A stretch of DNA of 64,000 bases from Malachius bipustulatus (Eukaryota > Arthropoda > Insecta > Coleoptera > Melyridae): the NCBI GenBank assembly GCA_910589415.1, contig OU342633.1, positions 18,514,858-18,578,857 on the forward strand. Reading direction: 5' to 3'. Positions 11,864-23,775 of this stretch are shown here, piece by piece. The position numbers were made by a program, and so were the translations under genes. Each line of letters opens with the position of its first letter. Position 1 is the stretch's first letter. A model generated the notes under the pieces. The model was not told the DNA's origin. It saw only the letters and a list, made by a program, of their open reading frames with translations, and searched no databases.

Positions 11864-13051
11864 CACCGTGTTTTATATTAAGTCGGCACTATTGCTAACT
11901 TCGTTATTATTTAACCTAGAAAGCCGGTTAAATTAGCAAACTAGTAGTATTTTTTCTCCTGAATAAAATGGCGAAAGCAGAAAAACAATTGAACATCGCG
12001 ATTTCGCGATATTTAAAAAAATGTAACTTTTTTAATGGAACACCCTATATATTTTTAGATGGATCGGTTGCAAATTTTTTTTTAAAGGAAAATGTTTCTA
12101 TGCACTATGATCCTAAAATAATAAATTCATTAATTATTCATTATTTTATTACTCCCAAAGTTGGCTGCGACAAAATTAATGTAATTTAGTGTACCTACCT
12201 ACGTAATGTAAGGTAAAAAAATATATCGTCCTCAATAGTGTATTATTCAATAAAAAATACACAAAAAAAGGAGTTGTTATATGGAAAAGGATTTAATTTT
12301 AAATAAACAAATAACAGAACTTGTCTGTGTTTTAAATTAAGTCGGCACTATTGCTAACTTCGTTATTATTTGAGCTAGAAAGTCGGTTAAATTAGCAAAC
12401 TAGTCGTATTTTGTCTCCTGAATAAAACGATGAAAACAGGAAAACAATTGAACATCGCGTTTTCGATATATTTAAAAAAATTGATATTTTTTATGGAACA
12501 CTCTGTATATTTTTAGATGGATCGGTTGCAAAATTTTTTTTAAATGACAAAGTCTCTATGCACTATGATCCTAAAATAATAAAATTTTACACACAAACAA
12601 GTTCTGTTATTTGTTTATGTAAAAAATCCTTTTCAAGGTAACAACTCTTATTTTTAGTGTATTTTTTTATTGAAAAATACACTATTGAGGACGACATAAT
12701 TTTTTTACCTCACATTACGTAGGTACACCAAATTACAATAATTGTCGCAGCCTACTTTGGGAGTAATAAAATAATGAATAATTAATGAATTTATTATTTT
12801 AGGATCATAGTGTATAAAGACTTTTCGCTTTAAAAAAAAATTTGCAATCGATCCATCTAAAAATATATAGGGTGTTCCATTAAGAAAATTACATTTTTTT
12901 AAATATCTCGAAAACGCGATGTTCAATTATTTTTCTGCTTTCGCCATTTTATTCAGGAGAAAAAATACGACTAGTTTGCTAATTTAACCGACTTTCTAGG
13001 TTAAATAATAACGAAGTTAGCAATAGTGCCGACTTAATATAAAACACGGTG
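11864..13051. repeat. Fold-back element with an extra direct partial copy in its middle
   Basis: The ends are CACCGTGTTTTATATTAAG and its reverse complement, flanked by TA. The left arm covers about 11864-12322 and the inverted right arm about 12597-13051. Between them, 12327-12590 is a third, directly oriented partial copy of the arm (again AAGTCGGCACTATTGC, then GGTTAAATTAGCAAACTAGT). The element is therefore arm, direct copy, inverted arm. The frames inside each arm are copies of one another and show no domain. Confidence 0.8.
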
Positions 13052-13422
13052 TATAGTACTGCTACACTGTTGTTGAACATCACTGATCATGTCATAAGAT
13101 CGTTGGACGCAGGATTGTCAACTTTGGTTGTATTACTTGATTATTCGAAGGTATTTGATACTCTGAATGATCTTTTATAAAATCAATATAATGGCCATTA
13201 GAGAAACAAATGTAGACTATGAAAACTATGCGATCTAGTCGGTTTTGTAAATTTTTTGAATGTCAACTGCATAGCTGTTGACGGTTTATGCAAGCCTACA
13301 AAAAATAATAATTTAATTTTCAGTAAAAAAAAAGATATGACAAAAGTAATATATTTCGATTTTTCAGTTTTTTCAGGATATTTTAGCAACGACTGAAGTA
13401 ATCTTATTGGTCATTATATACT

Positions 13423-13966
13423 TCCGCGGCTCCTATAGTTTCACTATGACACCTATATAGGGGTGGAGGACATACCTATAGTAACACCAGGAAGGTATTA
13501 ATTTGCTTTGCAAATGAAAGATAAGCGAACAAACGGGCATCAAAAGAAGATCTTCCTGAGTGCGGGCCCGTTTAGAACAGCGTAAATCACAATAAACATG
13601 CAAGGTCAGAGTGTCGAGTGGACGGCGGAAACTCGTAATATCAACACCAGAGCCGGTCTGGTAACATACGCAACATACAATGGCATGCAAACGTAGTCGG
13701 CATATAATAGCAAGCGATGTCGCGTATTTTGGAATATAAATGCAAAATAAATGCAAAATTCAAAATAAAAACTGTACTATTGTTAATCTCGAAGATATTC
13801 CTTGCCCTGAAAGTGAAAAAAATAGAAATTCGACCGTAGTGCCAAAGAGGCCTTAGTGGTGACCTTGATATTAGTTTGCAATGGCTGTTTTTAGCTTCTT
13901 ACCCACCCAGCACCCCTATTTCACTCCTCGGTCCCGAAAAAATTGATGATACGTAGGAGCCGCGGA
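13423..13966. repeat. MITE with perfect 13-bp ends TCCGCGGCTCCTA
   Basis: TCCGCGGCTCCTA (13423-13435) and TAGGAGCCGCGGA (13954-13966) are perfect inverted repeats around a 544-bp element. The flanks (TATATACT and TGTATAAG) give no clear target duplication. A 107-codon - strand open frame inside has no recognised domain. Superfamily unassigned. Confidence 0.55.
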
Positions 13967-14346
13967 TGTATAAGGTAAGATTTTTTTTAGGATAGTTTGG
14001 CATAAAATTGTGCAACTTCTCTCTAATTTAACTAACTCTGTATTTCCTATGGTTTTGAAACTCCTATAATGATGAGTCAGCTGAAAGTGACTACCCTGTA
14101 TCAAACGTCGGCCATTTTGAAATTAGTTTATAAAAAAAGATCTCATTATCCGAAACAAACATTTATTCGAAACATGTTTTCTTACCACATTCATGTTCCT
14201 TAATAAGGTATAGGGTATAGGTACCTACACGGGCAAGTTATATGAGACACCTTGTACTTATACTGGATTAAAAAGAACAAAAAATATTATAAATATTTTC
14301 TTATATTTTGGCTAAATGACCAATATCTTGCAGGTAATGTAAAGTT

Positions 14347-17040
14347 CTACTTAGTTTCTTCATTTGAGAAGATTTCTTGGTGTAAATTGTCCGGAATATT
14401 GTGTCTTTGACGAGCAGCAGCATGTAGTGAGCAATTTATTATTAGGTGCTTGACGTCTAATGGGGCGTTACAGTGGTTACAGATTGGGGGTGACTCTCGC
14501 TTGAATAAATGGGAGTGGATCAGATTGGTGTGGTCTAATTTGAGTCTGCTTAATATTACTTGGTGTCTTCTGTTGGATGGTAGGGGCAGTTTTGCTGCGA
14601 CTGGTGGTTCTATAGGGTACCTAGAGCGGAAGTTGTTTTGATCTCATAAGCTGCTGCCAGATGTCTTGGGTTGATTTTTTGATCTCGCTGATGAAGTTTT
14701 GGGAATTTTCATTGTCACTGGAGCGGATGTTGCAGATTTTGCTGTGATAAAGCCTATATCCGCATTCAATATTATATCCTTTTTTCTTCAGTTGACAGAA
14801 AGAGTCTTTGATATCCATCACTAACGGGTGTTTAGGCTATACATATATGCTTTATGGATGCGAGAGAGCTGAGAAAATCGGTACACAGGACGTATAGGTA
14901 CTTGCGTGAAGGCTGATTGGCTATTTGGAGAAGTGCCCTGCTGATTTCATAGAGTTCTGCACTGTATATTGAGCTGGTGTGGCAGAGATGAGCTTGAAAT
15001 TTTGTGTTTGGGCGATGCTCTGGAATGTGTTGCTGATTGTATCAAGATGGGTATTAGGTATAGTAGATTTGGTGAGCGTGGAAAGCTCACTATTTATGTT
15101 GGGTTGCTGATTTTGCCATGGGGGATATTTCGGAAGTGTGTTTTTGCTAGGATAGATGTCGAGTTTGGTGGATCTCAGGAGACGCCTTTATTCTTTCAGA
15201 AATAGGGGGAGCGATATGAGGTTTATGTTGATAGAGAGTTTGAAATCTGGTGGAACTAATCAGGGAGAAGTTAGGGTGTGAGGGGTTATTAAGCATTTTG
15301 GTGGATTATGTTATGGTCAACTGAAGTCTTCTTACTTTTAGCGGAGGTTTATTAGTTAGGTATCTAATGGTATCGATAGGGCTGGTTCTATAGACTCGGA
15401 GTGTTATTCGTAAAGCTGTATTCTGCTGAATGGCATCTAGGATTTTCAGTTGGGTTGTTGAATATATTATTGATCCATAGTCTATTTCGGAGCGTATTAT
15501 TGTTTCGTAAACATTCAAAAGAGTTATTGTATAGTCTGCTACCCAGTAGTGATGAGATATCACTTGCATGAGGCTTATGATTTTCCTATAGTCAGTTTTA
15601 AGGGAAAGAATGTGGGGTTTCAATGTTAGTTTAGAGTCGAGTAATATTATGAGTCCCAAGATTTTGGGTTCTTTGACTATAGGTACCTTATATGTAGTGT
15701 AAGCTTTGGTATTTGGTATTTTAACTAAATGTGAGAGATGGTCTATGTGGTCCCAAACACTGAAGCCAGCGGGCTTATTGTATTTCTCACATTTACATTT
15801 TCCTTGGTTAGAAGAGTTCCGTTCCTTTGACAAGGTTCAGCAGTCCGCTAACCAAGGTCTTTTCCGCTTACAGGCTCCCGGGGCTGGTCCCAGGAACGCA
15901 TAGCGTGTTCGTGCGAGTGCTGGACACTCGAATATCACATGAGAAGCTGTCTCATCTTCTTCATTGCAGAGTCTACAAGCTGGTTCTTCTCTGTATATCC
16001 CCAGCTTATGTAGATGCACTCTTAGGTGGCAGTGTCCTGTGATTGTGCAGCTGTTGTACTCGCTGGTCTTGTAGCGCTGCTAATTCCCTGCGAGTCCGCA
16101 CAGCTGTGTGTTTCTACTTGCATAGGTTCCAGGGTGGTATGGCTTTGGGGGCCTGCCACATCATGCGAATCTATGCTAAGTTCAGAGGTTTCTCCTTGTG
16201 GAAGTCCCTCAGTGGTTTGTTTGGTTCCTTCTCTGGTTTCCATTCTGGTCCCACGAGAATTGGGGAAATAAAAATACTGCGCCATAACCCCAATGACGCA
16301 GCAGGCTACATACAACGGGATGCGCCAGGTTCCCCGAGGTTTGTCGCTAGTTGTCGAGCTCCCCCTCGACCATGCATCCATGCACAATACCGTGGAGTTG
16401 GGGAAGTTTTTATAGTGGTCCTCATCCACGCGGACAGGTGGTTAAGCCAAGCCCCCGTGCCCCTGGCGTCTCTACCCTGAGGCAAATCACGACAGTGATG
16501 TACCTCAGGGGTCGTTGTGCCGCCTAGCGGTTTACGGTTTGTGCCATGTTTTGTCAGAGCCTTGTTAGCCGTGGTACTCAAAAGTGGTACCACGTTGCCC
16601 GGTCCCCACGGTCTTGGACGTAAGGTTGACTTGTCCACCACATGACTGGAATCGCCTATGCTTTGACCAGTTGTGAGTGGACCTTAAGGACCTAGTGTAA
16701 GCTTGATTGGCGCCTCTTGATTATTTTTTGTGAATAGTATATGCATTTGCTTTTCAGAGCTGAGAAGTTAAAACCAGTTGCATGTGGTCACTTTTCAATA
16801 TTAGTTATTGTATTTTGAAGAGTAGCTCACTCTTTGATTTAGTGTTCTTATTTTGGTGTCTTTACCGCGAGTGTAGATTATGAGGTCGTCGGCGTAGATG
16901 CAGTACTTGACTAGGGGGGTCTGAAAATCTTTTTTCTGTGTCGTTGATTGCAATAAGGAATAATGTGATGCTTATAGTGGACCCTTGTGGAATTCCATTT
17001 TGGAGGACTTTTTCTTCAGATTGGGGACAACATTGTCAAC
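14347..17040 (-). mobile_element. Degenerate LINE, RT and C-terminal parts, interrupted
   Basis: On the - strand, 16865-17040 encodes NGIPQGSTISITLFLIAIND and then YADDLIIYTRG, the RT motifs ending in the catalytic Asp pair. After an interruption (15830-16690), 15306-15829 encodes the RT connection region, with KPHILSLKTDYRK, IIRSEIDYGSIIYS and QNTALRITLRVYRTSP. The C-terminal zinc block (CNHCNAPLDVKHLIINC) and a stop lie at 14347-14640. Residue patterns match the better preserved LINE at 28004-31292, so both belong to one family. Several frameshifts and stops make it non-functional. It is 5'-truncated near 17040. Confidence 0.8.
15830..16690 (-). mobile_element. GC-richer LINE 3' piece inserted in the 14.3-17 kb LINE
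   Basis: The host LINE reading (ATGFNFSALK on one side, KPAGFSVWDHIDHL on the other) is broken by about 860 bp of clearly GC- and CpG-richer DNA. Its - strand reads TGHCHLRVHLHKLGI and CRLCNEEDETASHVIFECPA (15837-16050), the CCHC tail of an R1-type LINE. Upstream of that, 16022-16641 has long overlapping open frames that I do not recognise. The base composition suggests it is younger than its host. I found no convincing target duplication. Confidence 0.65.
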
Positions 17041-17059
17041 AAAGGTACCTACTGCATAC

Positions 17060-20000
17060 ATATAGTGTGATAAAGTGTACAAGTGTACAAATCTCATTAG
17101 TTATTGGAAAGTCGTTGTGTTTTATTTTTAAGTTCCTTATTAAGCAGATCAGGACAGTATAACTTGACAAATAAAAGGTTTATCAATAATCTAGTAGCTT
17201 ATATGGAGGTTGAAAACTTGAACTTGTAAACCAATAAGATACAAAAAAACTCAAGGCAATTAAATGAATCGAATAAGTAGGTATACATATATTAAAATGT
17301 TAACCATTGGATTTTTTATTTTTTTTTATTATTTCATTAATTGCTTGTTATATCTTTCATGCGATTCTTATATAAAAATAATGAAAAATAATTTAAAAAA
17401 TCACATAACTGCTTTTCCAATTCTAATTATTATCACAGCATCATGTTGATTTTTATAAATTTTTTCAACCCGACAGTGAAAGCGGTTTGGTACAAGAAAT
17501 ATTTCAATATCGAGAGCAAACAATTTAAGCATTGCCGTGTGTTATTATAGCGGCATGGTCTCATATAGGGAAATAGTGCTGATTTATTCTATTACTTCAT
17601 GTATTCCATTCACTTGCTCCATTGGCGCAGACATCATAAGTTACAAATTAACTTACATATCGATTAACTTTTTTGCTTTATTGTTATTGAACTGGAACGC
17701 GGGTATGACCATGCATTTAACATCACCACTTCAGCGATAGTATGAAAATCTAACATAATATTACATCAGATAGTATTTTTTATAATAAGCAAGAAATAGG
17801 GATTGTATTTTTGAGTGAAATTTGTCATCCGGATTTTGGTCAAAATAAAGAAAATAGTGGTTTAAAATCTCTATTGATCAAATTATTATCCATTTGTTTC
17901 TCTAATATGATAAACGTTTAAAAACTAAACGCCGAAATTTTGTCATAAGATATAAAACTTCAATTTTTTTTTTGAATATAGAAAGCATGAATTATAATGA
18001 AATGTACCTAGAACTTAGAATGTTAGCAGCTGTAAATGGCATTCCCCTTGTAAATCATGATAGCGCGATGGAATGAATGTTTTCACACCTCTACCATCAA
18101 TTTGATATATGGAATATACCGAAGAGCTCCTGTGGAGACTCCTGGGAACGGGTTGCCTGTCTCCCATGCGCAAAATCCCAAATTTTTGGAGTTGTTGACG
18201 GGTTTTGAATGTGGTGTTTTCGATTAATAGGTACTATTGATTTTGAAAATTAATTTTCATAGACCAACGTTTGAAAATGTCAAAATACAGGTAGGTGTAC
18301 TTAAAGCAATACCCTGAAAATACAATAAATGTCTGTCGGTTGCAAGTTTTGTGACTTTTGCTCAAAAAATGCTTAAGATCCGCCATTTTTCGTCCTGGAA
18401 GGTTGAAATTTAACTCCTCTTCAACAGATCGCGATCTCACAAAGCCAAACCAGGAGGAAGTTTTTTTTTTAATTTTGGTTTTTGCGAGAAGAGCTCAGGA
18501 AACTCTAATAGCGTGGAAGTTGTACCGATCCGGCTGAAATTACGCAGGATACCCTAAAAGAAGCTAGGATTTTATGGGTGAATTTTAAAGCCCTTTTTGG
18601 GTCGTATTTTTTTAACACAATATTTGGACTTTTCTTGATAAAGGTGCGATGCAGCGAGATTCTGTCGGAAACGTTTTTAGGGGAAGCATAGAGGTTACAA
18701 ACGTTGAAAAGATAGTTTTTCGGAGAAAGATATCAAGGTGAGACTATCGGTCAAAATTGGACAATCGCGATTTATTTACGAAAGTTTTCAGAGAAAATTG
18801 GATTTTTTTCTAAATTTCTTATACAGATCATAGAAAAGTAGCGCAGAAAGGTGTGATATAGACGTTCATCGTCTACCGAAAAAGTAATCCGGTTTTACCG
18901 CCATGACCATATCTGGCTCCAAAACGTTGACTTTTTGGGACAAGTTGACTGGTTTAGTTTTTTCGACTTTAAACTGAACTTGATTTCTATCGCCCCAAGC
19001 TAGAATTGCTTGTAGATCTTTGTTGAGTATTCAAACTTCTTGCTCTCTGCGTAAATATGCGTCGATGGCAGATGTTCTTGCATCCAAGGTAGAAGAAGAT
19101 ATACTTATAATAAGTGCATGTACTGTCATCGAGAAAAATGTAAATTGAGTTTTTTGTTACAATATAACCGCTGACCTCGTTTCTTCAATGGCAATAATTA
19201 AACTAAGTAAACCCTGTAATGTCTCGTCAATTTGTTCCACGGTGTAAAATATACAGTGCATTTCTTTTAAGTGTTGCCATAGCGAATTGCATGTTAAAAC
19301 TCACAGCCAGCATGTTAACTTTTGTTGTGTGGCAACTTAGAAGTCGTTTTTAATTTTCAATAATAGTTGTACATGTCATCTATTTCACAATACAACCCGT
19401 AAAAAAACCGGCCATTTTTCAACTTAATTATAAGGGTTTTTGACTATTTCATGGCTCACTACTACAGGGACATCGCGAAGAGTAAAAGATAAGTAAATAC
19501 ATGCTTGGTTATATTAAGGAAAATGTGTACAATTTTATGCTCATTAAGAATCAGTAACAAAATTTGGGATTTTCAGTCGTTCCTGAAATATCCTGAAAAA
19601 AAATTTAAAATCCACATTCCTTATTTTATCGGCATCTTTTTAATTGTTAAAAATAAATAAATCATTTTTTGTGGGTTCACATAAGTCGTCATGAGCTATC
19701 TATTTGACGTTTCAAAACCCACTAGATATCTGAGTTTTTTTTATGTCCATATTTTTTTATTTCATATTCTTTTATGTCATTTGGTGTAAAAAAATCAAGG
19801 TAACCATAAATTTCTTACATTCAGGAAATAAAAATAAATTACTCTTTTTTTCTGCAAAAAAATTCTGTGAAATAAATGGTTTTTGCGGAAAAAATAGTAA
19901 AATTTGTTATTTCTATTTTCCAAAGGTGAGACAATATTAATACCTAGTGTTGTCTACAAACGTTAATCAGTTGACTTCATTTATTAAATTGACATAAAAT

Positions 20001-20655
20001 AATTATTATTTTTAAGTCAATCATTTTTAGACTAATATTACTTATAAAAAACTTATGAAATATTTTTATCATTTTGGCCCAAATTAGAATTAAAATTTCA
20101 TTACTATGATGTATTATATCGTTTTTGTTGCTGTTAAATGTACAAGTCTTCTGATTAACAATTTACGAGAACTTAGATTTTAATCTCAACTTCTATAGCC
20201 TTGATGAAGAATTAAAATAAAATTCGAAAGCTTGGCATAGAAAAAGGAGTGGTTTTTTTTTTCTTAAAACGACTGCATTCCCCAATAATTCCTAATATCA
20301 TTTATAATAGGACAGTCAAACCAAAACACCAATTTATAATAAATTATTATATCAATTACAGCAATCCTATTGTTGAAAAACAATAACGTTTTCTGAACAA
20401 CACATTTGATGCCCTAATGGTATGGTGAAGACAGAGACATCAATGTTTCAATGGTTATTTCCATCTCATCAGTCTGACATATTACCACCACCAGAGGAGT
20501 GTGCCGATCAGAAAGAAAATGAAAGCATTTAAGGCGTGATTTAAAAGTTCATCTAGTGTTCAATCGGACTTTTAAATAATATCTTCAAACTACGATTTGA
20601 AGTAAACGTGGGCTTAGTTCTCGCTCATTCATCAGATTTCGGACCTATTTTGCTT
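17060..20655. other. Intergenic, no gene seen
   Basis: AT-rich DNA with only short unrecognised frames. A dispersed repeat at 19190-19500 is listed separately. No splice-joined conserved coding was found. Confidence 0.5.
19190..19500 (+). repeat. Dispersed repeat, inverted homologue in peroxidase intron 3
   Basis: The text around AAGTGTTGCCATAGCGAATT, TACATGTCATCTA and TTTCATGGCTCACTAC matches, on the opposite strand and in the same order, the segment 38590-38850. Mismatches and small gaps indicate an old interspersed repeat. No coding or terminal structure is visible. Confidence 0.6.
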
Positions 20656-20659
20656 TATT

Positions 20660-21010
20660 TTGGTCGTCATGTCCTACTTGCAATCTGAATATGCCGAAAA
20701 ATGCATTACTTCTATGGATATGCAAAAGGAAATGCTTGGCTTGCTGCAAGATTGTATCGAACCCACGTGACGCGTCGAGGTGAACTACAGCCTGACACTT
20801 ACCCGGATTACCGGGTATTATTACGCGTGCATAACGCATACATGGAAGGCCGTTTACCTGGAGCAAGTAATCGAGAAAGAACAATTAGACGAAATCCTGA
20901 GCACGTTGAAACTGTACTGGAAGAAGTTATTCTACAAGATACCAGAGCAATTAGTCGTCAAACGAGAATCGCGCAGCGAATATATCCGACGTGTTTTTAT
21001 TAAAAAAAAT
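20660..21010 (+). pseudogene. Mariner-like transposase N-terminal remnant
   Basis: The frame reads MHYFYGYAKGNAWLAARLYR, then YPDYRVLLRVHNAYMEG, then RNPEHVETVLEEV and a degraded ISRQTRIAQRI. This matches the N-terminal paired helix-turn-helix DNA-binding region of the insect mariner-like (Tc3-type) DDE transposases, whose typical start is a YGYxxGNA block followed by an RHP-type linker. Alternative frames around 20780 show frameshifts. No catalytic domain follows. GGGTGTCCCCG near 21213 resembles the fold-back termini. The role of DNA binding is known for the family; this copy is dead. Confidence 0.65.
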
Positions 21011-21013
21011 TAG

Positions 21014-22790
21014 TCAACTACTTGAGGAATTTACGGTTTAGAAAATGGTCTAACAGACTCCACCCTTCAATGCGAGATGCTTTGAAAAAATTGCGATTTT
21101 CACTTGTTTATAACTCATATAACTCATAAACTATACTCAACCTAAATTCCAATTGTGAAAACCACCTGTATTCGATTTTGCCAGGCAATTTAAAAATACA
21201 ATAATATAAAGGGTGTCCCCGTTAAAATAACGAAGTAGGTGTCAACTTCCGGTATTTCCGGAAGTGCGACCATCTTGAAAATATTTTCATTGCATTTCGC
21301 ATAGTCACTTATGTCTGGAAAATTTTAATTTTTAAACTGTGGGATCAACATTTCCCAAGATATGGCCGCTGTCCATTCTTAAATGCCCACCCGGTACATA
21401 GGCGAATTGCAATTATTGATAGTTTCTATGATAAATTGTTAGTTTCAATGAGATTGTTTGCAACAATATCAACAATGAAGTAGGTATCTAAAAGGTAACT
21501 AATTGAAATAGAGTCTAACAATTTCCCTATGTATTCATTATTCAACGTAATCGTGCAGGGGAATTATTTTTCTATGTATAGGGACCCAGTACCTACTCGC
21601 ACGGTATACCGCCTGTGATACCGCTTCCATTATAATCTCGCGGTGCTGGGTAGGTATATTAAAAAAACATTGCTATTCATAAACCACGCTGAGTAAATCT
21701 TAAAAATAATGTTTAACGTTTTTGTTCATGATCTTAATTGGTTTAAAATAAGATACCTAATTAAATCTATGTCATAAGAACATAATTAGTGATGTAAATA
21801 AACCAGAGTAGATTGTAGGAATTTCGTAAACTCAGAACTGAATAAAGCTGTTACTGGTGATAGTAATAAAAATAAAACATACAACAATGTTGTAATTTAC
21901 TATCTAGGTATACCGATGTGAACAGTAACTCTTGTCTAGCAAATGCGCCTGAATGAGCTCATATAATAATGCAAACATTCCTTTAATAATTAATAATAAT
22001 TGCACTCACGATAATAGTAATTATTTTACTACAGAGACATTAACTTACAAGAAGCTAGAGCGGATGTGCTTGAAGAATACATAAATTAAAAGCAAACAAT
22101 AACAAAATAATAATAATATGTAGTAAATACGGGTAGGTATTAAACATATGGACTAATAATTTTAATATTATATTTTCCATCTTATTGCATATGGTAAAAA
22201 CTCTACGAATCTAAATTAAAAAAGTTAATTTCAAAGCCATGCATCAAAAAATTATGTTAAATACAAATTATAGTTGAACTTTATTATTATTATTTATACA
22301 AGTACGCCAAGTTGCTCTAGGAAAATGACCCATCTAAGTGAAATGGAAAGAAACGTCTTAATTAATAATAATTCAAACACTTTATCTACCTATTAGATAA
22401 TAAATAAATACTATTAGTGTAATTTTAACTAAGTCAGGACATGCATTACCATTATTGCCCAGTGGAAGAATAGTGACAGCTCGCGATCAGTTATGCCAAT
22501 TATATACCTAACTTTATTATCAATCTAGTTCTGTTGTATGTATATGTATATCAAATTCAAACTAGGTAGGTACTGAACTAAATTTTGTTCAGTCGATTAA
22601 TCTACGCTGGATATTTAAAAAATTTTAATTCCTTTCGCGTAGAAATTCAAAGGATGTGAAACCTAAAAAACCCATGATCTACGCCAATGAATTAACGTCA
22701 TGAGTAATTTTTGTATTGCACTTTTTTTCCCATAATAGTTTAGTAAAATAAGACGAAAAATGCAGAAAAAAAAATCGATTATGCAATTAA
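21014..22790. other. Intergenic, no gene seen
   Basis: No recognisable coding. The region is AT-rich with many short A/T-rich direct repeats. GGTATACCGCCTGTGATACCG near 21602 is a small imperfect inverted motif. Confidence 0.5.
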
Positions 22791-22794
22791 AGCA

Positions 22795-22965
22795 GGAAAA
22801 ACGGAATTTCCTGTGGGTGTTGCGTGGTCGATGGTAGGTCTAAATACAAAAATGCGACCTCTTACCCTTTGTGGAAAAGTCGCCATTTTGGTTTTAGGGG
22901 ATGAATTTGTTTTTTGCATTTTACATCGTTAATTAACTAGTTATCGAAAAAAGTGCAATACTATA
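22795..22965 (+). repeat. Left member of a 4-kb-spaced inverted repeat pair
   Basis: This segment (with GTGGTCGATGGTAGGTCTAA and TTATCGAAAAAAGTG) is the imperfect reverse complement of 27000-27185. The two copies flank the RTE fragment, the minisatellite and the nested fold-backs. Confidence 0.6.
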
Positions 22966-23043
22966 AGGGTACGAATTAAAGGGATGATTAACAAGAATAG
23001 GTAACGGTTAAGACTATATTAACAAACACGGCGACAGGCGGAT

Positions 23044-23575
23044 TCTTCTTCTTCTTCTCATTGCGCCGTCTCCCGACGAAGGTTGGCGATCCAAATGACA
23101 ACTGTAGTTTTGGAAACTGCAGCACGAAATATTTCTGCAGATGAGCGGTCAAACCACCTCCTCTGGCCCTTCATCCATGAGTTCTGGCGTCTTCCCACTG
23201 ATCTCTTTCCCTGCACTTTACCCTCTATTATTCGGTCGGAATCGGAGTCGGAGTAGCTCGTATCTTTCACCTCTCAGTACGTGACCCAAGTATTGCATTT
23301 CTCTCTCTTTGATGGTGTACAGTAACTCTTTTTCTTTATTCATTCGTTGGAGTACTTCGTCGTTGGTGATCCTCTGCACCCATGAAATTCGCAACATCCG
23401 CCTGTACATATACATTTCGAAGGCCTCTATCCTTTTTTCTGTCTGTGGGTCCATTGTCCAGCTTTCGCAACCATAGAGTAAGACAGAGAAGATGTAACAT
23501 CTGACCATCCGCTTCCTGAGTTCCAGACCAAGGACTGACCTCGTGAAAAACGTTTTCTTGCTAATAGGTGACAGG
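23044..23575 (-). mobile_element. 5'-truncated RTE-type LINE with an 11-bp target duplication
   Basis: The - strand encodes the post-RT C-terminal region typical of RTE-clade elements: RKRMVRCYIFSVLLYGCESW, EKRIEAFEMYMYRRMLRISW, TIKEREMQYLGHVLRGERYE, and after one frameshift GKRSVGRRQNSWMKG. It ends in a short (GAA)n tail, seen as TTCTTCTTCTTC on the + strand. GACAGGCGGAT flanks it on both sides (23033-23043 and 23576-23586), a clear target-site duplication. Only about 530 bp were inserted, typical of abortive target-primed reverse transcription. Confidence 0.85.
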
Positions 23576-23775
23576 GACAGGCGGATACAATGAGCATATA
23601 TTATATTACTGCATGCAGTACATGAAACTCTCCACGACTGACTGCCTCAGCCGGCCTCAGTTTAGTCGGTAGTTCCCAGGCTAGGCAGCGTCTCCCACTC
23701 CTAGTGGTCTTAGTACTTAGCTAAAGACCAGGATGCGGCCTCATTGTATTTCATGTTTAGACGTCATCAGTTGTT

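Larger units (their letters stand above)
9480..13175 (+). mobile_element. Degenerate LINE (Jockey/CR1-like) carrying three nested insertions
   Basis: Three separated blocks on the + strand read as one non-LTR retrotransposon ORF2. Block 9480-9591 encodes the linker between endonuclease and reverse transcriptase (reads MMKLRDDALSNYKRT, YYRDLR). Block 10587-11221 continues with NTALSAIRKEKSAYL, GVDGVSARMLQY, PEAWRCSVVVPVPK, LRPISILPALSK and QFGFRK, all early RT motifs. Block 13054-13175 continues with NITDHVIRSLDAG and VVLLDYSKVFDTL, the RT motif carrying the first catalytic Asp. A - strand LINE fragment (9592-10579) and two TA-flanked fold-backs (11224-13051) separate the blocks. Internal frameshifts near 11000 and 11160 show it is dead. 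The later RT motifs and 3' end are missing after about 13175. Confidence 0.8.

Noticed and set aside
13433..13756. 107-codon - strand frame in the TCCGCGGCTCCTA element
   Set aside because: No transposase or other domain; the surrounding termini mark a non-coding MITE.
16022..16641. Several long overlapping frames on both strands in the GC-rich insert
   Set aside because: They overlap on both strands, as expected from high GC, and only the zinc-tail part at 15837-16050 is recognisable.
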